Assembly: GCF_000208865.1 (NCBI RefSeq)
Contig: NC_018398.1
Coordinates: forward strand, 5,976,710 to 6,040,709
Reading direction: 5' to 3'
Source of the DNA: Neospora caninum Liverpool
Lineage: Eukaryota > Apicomplexa > Conoidasida > Eucoccidiorida > Sarcocystidae
Length of the DNA stretch: 64,000 nucleotides
The notes beneath the pieces are model-generated. The model made no database searches. It worked only from the letters and a program-made list of their open reading frames with translations, and had not been told where the DNA came from. Below are positions 1-12,022 of the stretch, one piece after another. Numbering within the stretch: position 1 is the stretch's first letter; every line of letters begins with the position of its first letter. A program made the position numbers and the translations under genes.

Positions 1-72
1 TCTCTCCCTGCACACGCCGTCGCTGTTCTGTTCTCTGTCCGTCCCCTGGCTCCTCTGCGCCTCTTCTGAGCC

Positions 73-221
73 TCAGGCAGCTGTCTTCGCACCTCGACTC
101 CGATCCACGGGCGTCCGTTTCTCTCGAAAAAGCGTTTCCAAGACTCGCTTCTTCTCGAAGAAGGAACCGATCGACGTGGACGCAGGAAACCCGTCGACCC
201 AAAGCGTTCGGTCGTAGCCAC
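73..221 (-). CDS. Candidate terminal or internal exon of uncertain ownership
   Basis: A polypyrimidine-rich acceptor ending in CAG at 224-222 is followed on the minus strand by sequence open in two frames. One frame ends in GAKTAA and a stop at 73-75. The other stays open to the window edge and would be in phase with the exon 9 donor of the neighbouring gene at 1187. It could be a last exon of the KNL1-like gene, an exon of a further gene lying outside the window, or chance. The interval 222-1182 otherwise holds no convincing coding sequence and includes an AT microsatellite at about 671-769. Confidence 0.22.
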
Positions 222-670
222 CTGTGAGACGAAACGCCACATAAACGAAAAACAACATGCGACGCGCCAAGGGAAGAAACGAGGTTTTGTCTCCCTCTGT
301 GCTTTTCCGATCTCCCCTCGCATGCGCAAGACCTGGGAAACACACACCTACGGCACACTGCAGATCTATGTGTTGTGCTCGGCAACTTTCTCGCTTGTGC
401 TCTCTGGAGTGTCTTCTTGCCTGTTCCCTTTTCTTTTCAGTGCTCACATTCGATCGCCGCGTGGAGGATCCACTGCAGAAAAACTTCGTCTTTGAAGGCA
501 ACTGCCTCGCCTGCAGGCGCCAAACACCCGTCGGAGTCCCTACAGAACACAGAGCAGCAGAGGCGCCAGCAGGCCGACTCGCTGAAAACGAACAAGACTT
601 TGAAAAACTTCATCTACGGATTCCACACCGAGAGGCACAAACCGAAACCTACATTCCATCATAATCGAGC

Positions 671-693
671 TATACAAATACGTATATATATAC

Positions 694-740
<47 letters not shown>

Positions 741-769
741 CATATATATATATACATATATATACATAT
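671..769. repeat. AT/CATA microsatellite
   Basis: An uninterrupted run of TA dinucleotides with periodic CATA units, of the kind seen at many intron and intergenic positions in this window. Confidence 0.9.
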
Positions 770-1182
770 GTGGCAGCAGACAGGCAGGGTTTCTGGTCCA
801 AGGGGATATGCGGGGAGGAGGGAGAAGACAGCAGAGGAAGAGGAACTCGTGTCTAAGAGGGAAACTGAAACGCCCCGCTTTTCGGTCGAGCGCCTACACC
901 GCCGCGGCGAGGGCGAGCGGTGCCGGTGACTGGTCCGGAGAAGAACAGCTAAGCGAGCGCGAACAACAGGTCATTTTTTCACCAGGACATCCGACTTTCC
1001 GGCTTTCCACAACACGCAGGCGGGTTCGTCCCCACCTCAGACGTGAGGAAACGCGAGGCCAGCATCAGACGAGCAAACACGAGAGCCAAAGGGAGAGGGG
1101 TTAGGGTTGTTGAAATTCTCCGCTTTTTCAGGAGAAAACCCCCCCAAAATGGATATGTCTTCTTTCGCTCCTTTTCTGCTTC

Positions 1183-4100
1183 TTACCAAAGAGAGTTGAG
1201 GTGATCTTGCAGGCACTGGAGGAGCGCGACGGTCGCACTTTCCGTGTCGGGGAAACCTTGATCTTCTTCGTCGATAGGTTCCACAGTTACGTCCTTCACT
1301 CCCAGGAGCAACGACCCTCGGTGCATAGCTTCATTCAAGTCGATCTAAGAAACCAAGAAACCAGAGGTGAAAAAGTGAACAGATTTTCTCTCCAGGTGAC
1401 CGCGAGAGATGAATGGATGCCGCATGCTCCGCTAAAAAGGCGAGGACGCGTACAAGCAGGGAAGCAAGACGAACAGAGAGATGCTTACCTCGATGTGCAG
1501 CCAGAGAGAAGGCATCTCAGCATCTTGTGGAGTGAGCGCAGTTCGGACTGCGAGAACCACAGCTTCTCTCTCTCCTTCGCACGAGCTCTGGTCTCCGGTG
1601 TCACTTCGCTCAGATTCGTCGTTTGGCTGTCGCACGAGGTTCTCTGAAACCTTCGAAGGCTTTGCCGAAGCGCCGGCCTTTACAGAAAGATAAGACACTT
1701 GCGTCAATGTGCGGAATCGGAGAAGAAAGAGAAGGAATTGGTCGTGGAGAAGCGCGACCCGGCCGACAGCCGTGTGCGCTTGCAACAGCAGTGTACGTAC
1801 ACTCCACATGTCGGGAAAGAACGAGGGCGGTTTCTCCTCGGACACGCGAGAGAAACAAGAGATTTCCAGAGAAGGCGCGTCTCCGTCTCCTGTCCGTTGC
1901 CCCTGCAAACGGCCCCGGGGCAGCGAAGACTCGACGGCTCGGTGCTGGTCCTCGCGCTCTTCCTGCGCTGCAAACCTCAGAGGGGAAGAGGAGGCTGCGA
2001 CAGAAGAAGACAGATCGACTGAGGAACCGAGTGTACATACACTCGACCGCCGACTCGCTGAGACTGCGAGCGACGAGGAAATCGACTTTCTTCGTCCTCC
2101 GCTCTCTGCTTCCTTTCGAGGTTCCCGCGAATCTGGAGAGCCCGGAGGGAACGCGTGGAGAAGAAAATCAGAAGCTGGAAGAGACGGCGCCCCGCCGAGC
2201 ACAGAAGGCAGGGCGAGAGAAGGCTGAAGAGACTGAGACACAGACGCACGCAGAAGCGGAACAGAGAGAGACCGAAGCAGATGAGGCGCAGGGAAGCGAG
2301 AAAACGAGAATCTTGGGGGGCCATAGGGAGCGAGGAAGAACACAGAGCAACTTGATAAACCAGAAACAGCAGACTTTTCGGTCGCTCCTTCCGCTCAGAC
2401 ACCGAGAGGAGGAGATGTCTACTCTTTCCTTACAAGCAGAAGATCCGAAAGGCCCTTCTGGGCGAGTTGCATGGTTTTGCGGCGGAAACGGTCCATCTCG
2501 ACTCGCCACTTATCCTGTACAGACACCCCGTTTCTTCGCTCTGGCTTTCCGTTCTTTTCCGCGGGAAAGGGGGACTGCGAGGTCGGACACGACCGCACTT
2601 CCCCACAGGCTCCCCGACGTCGTTTGTTGCCACGCTCCTCCGTAAGTTTTCCCTTCCTCTTATGGATGTTCTTGGCCTCTTCTTTCTGGGCGGCAAGATA
2701 GGGAAAGCGCGTGATTAAGCGCGCCTCATACAGTTCCGCAGGCCTTTGCTTCTCTTCGCCCCTCTCCGCCTTTTCACTCGCGTTCTCCTTTCCGGCATCT
2801 CGTTCTCTGTCCTCTATTCTGCGAGTGCGGCAGACAGACTGTGCGTGCACAGACGCCGCGAGATAGCCCTCTTCCCTCCCATTTCCCCCGCTCTTCACGT
2901 CTCGCTTCTTCTCTTGATTCTCGACCTCTCGGTTCCCCCACCGTTCCTCTCTGCGCGGCTTCCAGCTGGAGTCCCCCAGTTTATGCACGCGAAGAATTCC
3001 GCTCTTGGCGCTCTCCCCGTGTTCCCCGAAACCGTTACTCTCCTTCTGCGCAAAGAAGGCTGGAGACGGCGACGTCGGGGCTGCGGTCTCCACTGCCCCG
3101 CTCGCGGAGACAGAAAGATCCTCTTTCCTCGCCACTCTGCCGCAGAGCGGCTGTCGCCACAAAATGCACACTTTCGTCGGTGGCGGCCACGAAAGCGGAG
3201 AACACGCAGAAGAAAAAGAAGAAGGGGGAGCGACAGAAGACGCGCCGGGAGGCAGAGACGAAAGATGAGGAAGGAGAACGACGGGAAACGGCGCAGGGAG
3301 AGAAAGAGCGAGGCTGTCTCTGTTTTGGTTCCCTGTTTTGCCCGACACTCGGGTGTCCGTAGAGAGGTCCGGAAGGTTGCTGAGCGAGGCCGAAGGAGGC
3401 TCAGCGACTTGCGCGTCCCTTCCGTTCTTCTGGGCTGCCGAACACTCGCCGTTTCCGTCCTTTTCGCTTCCACCTTCGCCCTCCCGAGCCTTTTCTCTTT
3501 CAAAGAACGCGGAGAACAAGGGAAACAAAAGCTTGCTTTTCTCGCCAGAGAGATACACTTTCCGCGACGAGGAAAGCGCAGGGAGGGCGCTCTTCGGCCA
3601 GGACAGCGAGACAAGGAGACCCCGAGGATTGAAATGAAGAATCTGCATGCAGCTCATCTGTTCGAAGGCGGCGACGATGGCTTGCTTTCGACGAATTTCC
3701 GCCAAGAGCTACGAGGAAACACAGAAAAAAATCCATTCGCGCTGGACCATGCAGTTCGACTTCGAGACAAACATCAGATCTCGCCGCCTTTCCTGACCTC
3801 TCTTTGCGCATCTACATTTATGCAAATGCATAGACACATCCACGCATACATAGAAGGATATTGAGACATCAGAATGCATCTCGAAACAAGAAATACGCAA
3901 AGAGGTACATTTTGTACGGCGAAAAGCGAGAAACACGACGAGGGAAAAAAAGAAAAGGTAATGTGGTACGTCTTACTTGAAGATCTTCATTAGAGGAAGA
4001 GAAATGAAGGAGTTCTTCAGCCCGCTTCTCAGTCTCTTGTTCTGCCTGTCGAGGACGCAAACATCGAGAAAAAGGAGAGAAGCAGCACACGTTCACTGCA

Positions 4101-5614
4101 GGTTCCCACCTCTTTCTGGACACTCCGATTTTATATGTTTCTCCGTCTACAGAGTCCAAAGCAATCTACAGTGACTGCAAACACAGCGACTCTGACAAAA
4201 AGGCGACACGACTGAGAAAGAAGAAAAAAAAACACGGCAGAAAAGGCGACGAGGAGCGAGGTAGACGGAGTCGCGAAGAACAGGAAAAACAGAACAGGTC
4301 ACCAGGAAGCGAGAGAAGAACCGACAGCGACAGCAGGAGAAAGAGAAAGTAACGATGTAAGACACGGAAAACCGACAAAGGAGACGGGCGTGTAGACAGG
4401 GAAGCGGAATGCTCACCCGTTCAATCTGTCTCCTTAGAGTGTCGACTTCTTCGTTTTTCCTGTCGAGCAGACGAACCTTGTCCTGCAGCGTCCTCTCTTT
4501 TTCTTCCACGGTTAGCCTGCAGGGGAGACCGGGACCGAAACATTCAGAACAAATGTCGACAGGAAAAGTGGAGAGACAATGCCTGAAAGAGAGGGACGGT
4601 CGAGTTCGGAAACGCGTGTACTACGACACACTGACGACGCGGATCCGAGGAAAGAATTGAGAAACCATCTCGGAAACGAAGCCGAGGTTCCCTGCACGCA
4701 GCTGAGCCGCAGTGCGCCGGAGACGTTACGAAGAAAAGGCGAAAGGTCCGGAAAACTGCGAGAGAGACGAGAAAAGCGTTTCGAGAAAAAAATCCTTACG
4801 AGATCTCCGATCCCCATGGCTCCGTAGCGAGACGATGCACATCTTCTTCGCAGGGCGGGCGAGGCGCTGCAGCGTCTACGAAGGCGTGAGAGGCCTGCAT
4901 GCAAAGACGGCAGAAATCGAAACATACGACGTGGAAGGACAAGAACGGCAACTACCCATAGAAATAGGAACAGACACAGAAAGAGCCAAAGAGCGAAACA
5001 AGGAGACGCGAAAACACAGCCTGATCCAACGACGGAAACCACTTCATGCGGATTCCTATCTCTCTTGTTTGCAACCCCGGAAAACTGAAGTTCGTGTTTT
5101 CTCTCCTTTCCCGCGGTGTTGGACCCTGTCGCCCTCTCCTTGCCTCTCTCTCACCTCACACAGACGCGCTGCCTCAGTCAGGAGTTTCTCTTCTGTTTGA
5201 TAGAGGCGCAGTGTCGCGGCAACACACGTCTCCTTCCACGCGTCGCTGGTCTTCTTCACCTGACCCTTCTCTGTCTCTCCTGGCGTCAAAGCTTCCCGCG
5301 ACCAGTCCGAAGCCACCCGTCGGAGGGCCGAACGCCAGGCTGCGCTGGAGCCTTCAAAGACACGAACTTCTCGACCGACCTGGAAGAAACCCAGATAAAG
5401 CACTTGCACCAATCTCAAACGAGTTGTGGATCGACAAATACGCGTAGAGCGCGATTTGGAGAATAGCATTCCATTTATAGTCAAAAAAGGAACAACCTTA
5501 TCTCCTCAAGAGCGACGGATGGCAAATGAGATGTTGAATCCACAAGGAAGCGATCCCTATCTGCCGATCTATAGAGATATATGTACACACATATATAGAT
5601 ATATGCATATATTT

Positions 5615-5652
<38 letters not shown>

Positions 5653-8600
5653 CGTGGGAGAAATGGAGGTACAAGATTGCGCTTGAGTCTAGGAAGTTGA
5701 AACGTGTGAAACTGAGACTTCTCTTACCTTTTCCTTTTGTAAAATCAAGCCAGTATCCCCGATTTTTGTCTCCTCCAGAAACTCGGAGAACGTCAGGAAT
5801 TTCTTTTCGTTTGTCTCGGCTGCCGTCTCTTCGAATGCGCTTCCAAGAGGATAGCGTTTCTCCTCTGCTTGCTCTCCTGGTTCTTCGTGGTCTTTTTCTT
5901 CCCTGGCCAGCCTCTGTGTCGACTCCTCTTCAGCTTCGTCCCGTTTCCTTCCCACTTCTTGTTCTCTCTCTTCCACGACTTCTTCCCGGGTGTCGTCTCC
6001 CTCTCCTGTGCTTTCCCTGCGTGCGTCCTGTGCTCCTGTTCCTTCTCTCCCCTCTTCGCTGGCTTTTTCCTCGGTTTCTTCCTTTCCCGTCGACGTTGAA
6101 CATCGCGTCGTTTCTCTTTCTAGACACGCGAGAGGGAAAAACGCGGAAGCCGGTCTGTCCTCCACACGCTGCGTAGGAGACAGATCGCCTTTCTGGTTTC
6201 CACAGATCTCCTCTTCGGCTTCTGATACAGACGGTGGTTCTTCGTAGACAGCGACTTCGTGAATGTTCAGGAAATCGGACGCACCCTGTTGTTCGCTTTC
6301 CTCCTCTGGTTTCTGCGTTTGATGCTGACGCGGAGTGCCCTCAACCGGGGAGGGAGAGTCGTCGTGTCTTCTCTCTTCCTCTCCCTCCCTCTCAGCTCCC
6401 CTCTCCTCTTCTCCAAACTTCTCTGCATTTTCTCTAATCTGCTCTGTCTCTTCTCCTGTCTTCTCGGGCTCCAGCTGCGACTCCGTGTTCGCTTCTTCGT
6501 CTTTCAAAAAACCGCTCTCGGGAACATCCTGTAGTTCGTTTCCTGCCTCCTCGTTCCCGATCTCGTCACCGCCTTGCTCGCCTTCCTCTGTGGTTGGCCT
6601 CCCTCCTTCGGCGCCTGCCTCTTGTTCTCTGGAGTCCTCTTTTCCTCCACCGTTTTCCTTTTCGGATTCGTCCTCGCGACTCGCGGCAGCTTCGGCTGGT
6701 TTCTCACCGCATAGCAGCAAGCGACTCCGGACCGAAGACAAGTAATCCCCGAGAGAAGACGCCGTGCCGACGCGGCGGCAGCCGTCGTCCGACGCGAAAA
6801 GGAGACGCGGAGAGAGCGGTTCATCGCCGTTCAACGGATCGAGGGCAGAAAATGGCGAAGACGGAGACGGAGACGAAGACACCGAAGAAGCTGCATTGGC
6901 GGTCCCGTGAACAGAAGGACGAGGAAGAGAAGAAGATGGAACAGCCGAAGAGGACGATGGCAAAGGAGAAGAGGCAGATGGCAAAGGCGAAGAGGAAGAT
7001 GGAAAAGGCGAAGAGGAAGAATGCACAGGCGAAGAGGAAGATGGAAAAGGCGAAGAGGAAGAATGCACAGGCGAAGAGGAAGATGGCAAAGGAGAGGGAC
7101 GAGATTGCATGTGAGGGTGAGACGGTGTGTCGCGATGCGCAGAGAGAGAGGGACGGGACGACGGGCGCACTGGAGACGAGTGTCCTACAGAAGCGGCGGG
7201 ATTCCGCGGAGCAGATTCGTCCACAGACGAAAAAGGAGAACGAACGAGGCTCGAAGACGCCTCAGGACGCGGATTGGGTTGCAAAGGCAGAGGGCACACC
7301 GAAGGCGATGTCTTGAGAGAGAAGGGAGAGTGCTCAGAAACGTGCACCGAAGGCGACGCAGGAAGCGGGGCCGGAGGCGAGGGGCGAAAGAGAGAAGACG
7401 GGCCACTCTCCGGCTGCTGAGGTTTGTCCGGCACTGTCACGAGCTCCGGAGAGACAGAAATGACCTGAACAGAAGCCGAGAGAGACGAAAGGAGAGACAC
7501 GGGAGAAGCAGGGCGATTCGAGTCCGACTCTGCCAGCGTCGGAAGAACCACAATGGGGACGCGTTGAATTGACGCGCATGCAGATTGGCGATCATCCGAG
7601 TCGAGAGGCTCTTTGCTCTTCTCAGGTGTTTGCACGCCTTTCTCAACCATCTTTGCCAGGACGATCTCCTCCTCCTCTTGTGCCGTTTCCTCGCCGTCTC
7701 TCTGGAGTCCCTCTGTTCCGTCTTCTTTTGGCGCATCTGCCGCGCGTGGCTTCTCCGGTTCGCGTGATGCTGGCGAGAGAAGAGGAAGCGCGGACGGAGA
7801 AGAGGAGGGACAGCGAAGCGCGGGAAGGCCCATTGCAGGCGCTGCGCGTTCACATCTCTCTGCTCGGGTCAGCTCCTCCAGAGGCGACGGACGAGCTGGC
7901 CCAGACACCGAAGAGACAACAGCGGAAGAGGAAGAAGAGGAAACATAGGCAGAGGCAGGTGACGCAGATGAAGGAAGAGGAGAGGAGGGGGTTTGCTGTT
8001 CGTGGCCGTGATCAGAGAGAGGAGTGGACCGATCAGGGAACAGCGGACTTCTGTAACTGTTTGGACTGAAGGAAGAGAACGAGCAGGACAGAAAACGCGA
8101 GGAGAGAGGAATGAGCGGAGGCAGAAGGCGTGAGAAAAGGACAAACCAGAGAACCCCCAACGTAGACAAAAGAGGGCATGGCGCACGAAATACGAAGGGG
8201 CAGAGAGAGAAAAGAACGGCAGTTGGAAGAGCCAGGAGTAGCGAGGAAGGCAAGCAGCTCTAGCACACATTAAGTTTTACATCTGCGCATACCGTTATGG
8301 AGCTGTATACGCGCGAGTGACTGCGACGGCTGTCAGAGAAGAGAGCGAAAACTACCAAAGAAAGGAAGACCCAACACAGGACGCAAAGAGAGAAAGAGGA
8401 CATCGACGCGCGCGCCGCAGACAAACGAAAAGGTGTCCCGGCTCCTAAAAGAAAAAAAGCAACCCGAGGGAGAGACCGCAACGAAATCACGAGACGTGAA
8501 ACCGTTTTAACGCAAAAAACGGCAGAACTTGCTTCCCCTCCGCTTGCTGTCATCCTACCTGTCTACGAAAACTGCGACAGAAGCCGAACCGAACTCGACT

Positions 8601-11600
8601 TTCTTCTTTGTCCGTGGAGTGTTCTCATCGCCCTTCCCACCTTCTTCTGGGCTTTCTCGCTGGTCTTCGTGAACGACGTGGCGACCAACCGAAGCGCAGG
8701 AAGGAAACGAAGGGGAGACTGAGGAAGTGTTTAAAGCATGCATCGAGCAAGGAGACATCTTCTTAAAGCTACTGTGACGAGAGGAGGGGCTCTCGAACTC
8801 GTCGAGCGACGTCCGGCCCTCGGCTGTGTCCGTCGAGGGAGCCGCAGAGGCGGCCGCTGCTTTGGACGGGGAAGAGACGGTATCAGCTGCCAAAGACGGA
8901 GAAGACTTTCTTCTCTTTCTTGCAGCGGCCTCTTCTTCCTCTCCAGGACGAAGAGGTGATGGGGCCGCAGGGGCAAGCGTCGGCTTTTTTCGAGAAGGGA
9001 GAGGAAGCGAGAAAGACGGCGAAGAAAGATTCACTCCGAATGACGAGTCGTGTCTTCTGTCTTCGGGAGCGCTGGCCCTCCTTCCTTTCTCCAGTCCCTT
9101 TCCCCCTTGGTCCTCTCCATCGGTATCGTGCGTTCGTTCTCTTTTCTGCTTCTCATTCCACTCGCCTTGCTTTCCACTCTGTTCTGCGTCTCTCAGTGTT
9201 TTCTCTTCTGCGACGCTCTCTCCTGCCTGGCCTCCCGCCTCTGCCCGCGACCCCACAGGGGTACCAAACGAGGGCCCTCTGCTCGCTCCGCTCTCCGGGC
9301 TCTGGCCTGAATCGGAAAGAGAGTTCAGCGTCCACACGCCAGAGGCTGCTCCAGCCTGTCGAAGAAAGAGACGCCGGCGTCGAGGCGTGAATGGAGATCG
9401 ATTTTTCAGCGTGTTCAAGGCTGTTGTCTCGTCTAGAGAGCTGTCAATCACATCGTACCATTCATCCTCATCCCTCGGCCTCTCTCTTGTCTGCTCCTCT
9501 TCAGATCCTTGTTGTACAGCTAGAGGAATTTCGCGGCGTTCGTCCCTCTTCTCCTCTGTCGCCTGCTGTCCTTTCGGCGTCAGCGTGGACGTTGCTCCGC
9601 CACCTTCATCAGGCATCGGAGCGTCTCCGCTCTCCCTCGTTACGTGGTCTCCGAAACCGCTCGGAGTCCCAGCTCCAGACGATCGGTCCTGTGACGCCTC
9701 TTTCTCCCCTGTCCATTCCTGGCCGTCGTCTCCGTGCCGGTCTGCTCTGTCCTCTGCGGTGCCTTCCTTCGTTTCCGCCTCCGTCCCTGAGAGACTGACC
9801 GTTGGCTTCAGAGGCGCAGAGCGACTCATGTCCTTGACGACCCAGAAATCCTCGCGGGTTTCGACCGTCACAGTCTGCCCATCCTCTCCGTCTCGTTCGC
9901 TCTCCATGCGCTCTTCTGACTCGACATGGAGGAAAGACCTTTCTCTCGACTCTTCTCTCGTGTCTCCATATCTCTCTTCTGGTCGCTGTCTCCCCTTTTC
10001 GTCGACCTGACCCGCAGCCTCGCCAGGCGTATCAAGTTCGCTGTCAGGCGATGAAACAGGCTGCGTCAGGAGAAGACTCACGCATGAGCTTTCGCCTTCA
10101 GATCGAAGTGCGAAAGGAGACGCCTCACGTCCCTTTCCCTGTTTTTCTTGCAAGTGACGAAATGCCGCGGAGAGGCTCCCCGGACGATAGGGGCTCCAGC
10201 CCTCTTTGCCTGTCTCTGGTTCTGCCTCGTCTCCCTCCTTCCCTCCGTTCGCATCCGCCTGTTCGTCTCTTCTCTCTGATCTCCTCTCTACATCGGTTCC
10301 GAGACGCCCGGTCGGAATGTTTGCTCCCTGCTCGTATGTTCTGTCTCTGGCTTCCCGCTGAGACGCAGTTCGATGCCGCATCTCTTCGGACACGAGACCA
10401 GACGAGGGCGGGAGACTAGAAAAGCAAGAGGAATGACGCAAACTGAAAGGGGACGAGGAGCGAGACGACTGAGGAGAAGAGGATCGGGGCAGCGTTACAG
10501 GTGAACGAAGAAGAGGCGAGCTACAAGCAGAATACGAGCTCCCCTCAGCACGACCCAGAGAAGGGCTTTGCCGCGGCAAAGACCGAAAAGACTCGCCGTA
10601 CTCTTCTGTCCTCCCTCCTGAGGGAGCACCCGTGGCGTTTAAAGCAAGACGCTCGTTCCCCTCAGAAGACTGAGAACATTCATTTTCATCTCGATCCGCT
10701 TTCCGGTCTTCGAGAGAACGCACTGGTGTGGCCTGCTCGGCTGGTGAGAATCGCGGAAACTCAGTGCTCGTTCTCTCGCGAACAGGTGACGCGCACTCGC
10801 CGGCAAGTTGATTCCTCCTTGGAGTGTCTATGTGGAGCCGAAGGAGAGAGCCTGGCGCAATGGATGCTGCTGAGACCGTTGAGAGCCTTCGGAGACTCCC
10901 AGCCAGAACAGGAGAAGAAGCGCACGGAAAGGCCCGGAGAGACATAGCAGGCTCCCCACTCAAGTCCTCGCCCATGTTCTCTCCTCGCAGAGGTGTAGGG
11001 ACACCGCCGAGACGAGCGGGGGACGCCTGGTCATTCTTCTGGCTCGAAGCCTCTTCACCACTTTTACCACTGCCTGGTGAGGAAAACTGCGGAGCCCTTA
11101 AGATGGCAGGTAGAACCGAAAACGGAGGACTTGCAGCGACATGAATGTTTTCCTTCTCAGCATTTTCCTTTTCATCGTCTCGCTCGTCGCTGGTGCACAT
11201 CTTCTTCTCTTTGCCTGCAGCAGAGTCATCCGTTGTCCCAGCGTCTCCGCTAGTCCCCTTGTGCGGCTTTTCTTCTGTCACGACGTCGAAAACTAGGCCG
11301 CCTGATTCACCACCGAAACATTGCTGGCCTTTCTGGTGAACAGGTGAAGCCACGCTTGAAGTTAAAACAGCATATTCACTGCCGCCTCGCTGTGTTGTCT
11401 TCTCGGGAGCCGTCAGTGGCCTGATGGCGGGTGGAGGCGAAGGAGGAGGCTCAAGAGCCGGATACAGCCGACCAGGTTTTCTGAGTGCCGTCCCTGTCAT
11501 CGTCCCTGCGGATGAGGGGGGAGAGGCAGGAGCAAACGCTTCTTTTGGCAACACGGAAGTATCTGAGAGAGGCGAAGCGGCTTCAATGGTCAATTTCCCT

Positions 11601-12022
11601 GTGGTGTGGACGGAGGCACTTGACGCTAAGGGTGCCGCAGATGAGACAGGCAGCGACTCGTCTGTTTGGTCGTCGACGTTGGGATGAGGGGAAGAGAGAG
11701 CGAAACGCAGTTCGGAATAGGTAGGAGATGTAGTTGACGATCGAGGCTGGCGAGTACCGTAGACGCTATCTCGGCTGTCAGCGGTGCTCCGCCGGTTTGG
11801 GCGCTCGCAAGACACAGAGGAGATATCGCCGATGGTGTAGAGCGCAAGATGGGAGGAAACGGAGACTTCACGACAAGCAAAACTTGACGTGCCGTCAGCA
11901 GATGAAAGAGGAACTTTATTCCCGGTGGAAGAACGACGGGGAACCGAAGGCGACAGAGAAGTGGGAGACCGACCGGCCGTTGCCGACCGACGGGCGCTGG
12001 CCGACGACCGATGTCGGTCCAT
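1183..12022 (-). CDS. Probable KNL1/Spc7-like kinetochore scaffold (large disordered protein, coiled coil, C-terminal globular region)
   Basis: Nine exons join in phase: 12022-8559, 8065-5728, 5379-5155, 4894-4800, 4516-4417, 4045-3977, 3708-2434, 2232 (or 2223)-1489 and 1344-1183, giving about 2,823 residues. The ATG at 12022 starts MDRHRSSASARR; the longer upstream frame has no ATG. Residues 1-1900 are low-complexity Ser/Pro/Arg/Glu sequence. Exon 1 ends with KKVEFGSASVAVF, which fits an RVxF-plus-hydrophobic PP1-docking motif like the one in KNL1 N termini; an ILRAP motif lies upstream. Exon 2 ends with FSEFLEETKI, like the start of the Spc7/KNL1 coiled-coil domain, and exons 3-6 are helical. 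Exon 7 begins with a helix and then strand-like SCMQILHF, as in an RWD fold, before a long disordered insert; exons 8-9 look globular. No MELT repeats are seen. Family assignment is inference from motif order. The TAA at 1185-1183 overlaps a good donor (TG|GTAAGA), so the gene might continue leftward. Confidence 0.6.
5578..5649. repeat. TA microsatellite inside intron 2 of the KNL1-like gene
   Basis: A pure TA run at 5621-5649 is preceded by degenerate ATAT/ACAC sequence. It lies between exon 2 (ending 5728) and exon 3 (starting 5379). Confidence 0.9.
6930..7100 (-). repeat. 21-bp tandem repeat coding Pro/Ser heptapeptides
   Basis: Within exon 2 of the KNL1-like gene, about eight consecutive 7-residue units of the type SSSSPVH / SSSSPFP / SSSSPLP are encoded by near-identical 21-bp units, read on the minus strand. 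Copies alternate in pairs, suggesting expansion by unequal exchange or slippage. The opposite strand reads as a Lys/Arg-rich open frame, which is a shadow of the repeat. Confidence 0.85.

Noticed and set aside
6594..7316. A plus-strand 240-codon frame rich in Lys/Arg repeats
   Set aside because: It is the antisense shadow of the Pro/Ser heptad repeat in exon 2 of the KNL1-like gene.
8826..10010. A plus-strand 394-codon Ser-rich frame
   Set aside because: Antisense to exon 1 of the KNL1-like gene; its skewed composition follows from the Arg/Glu/Ser codons opposite, and the minus frame is longer and spliced in phase.
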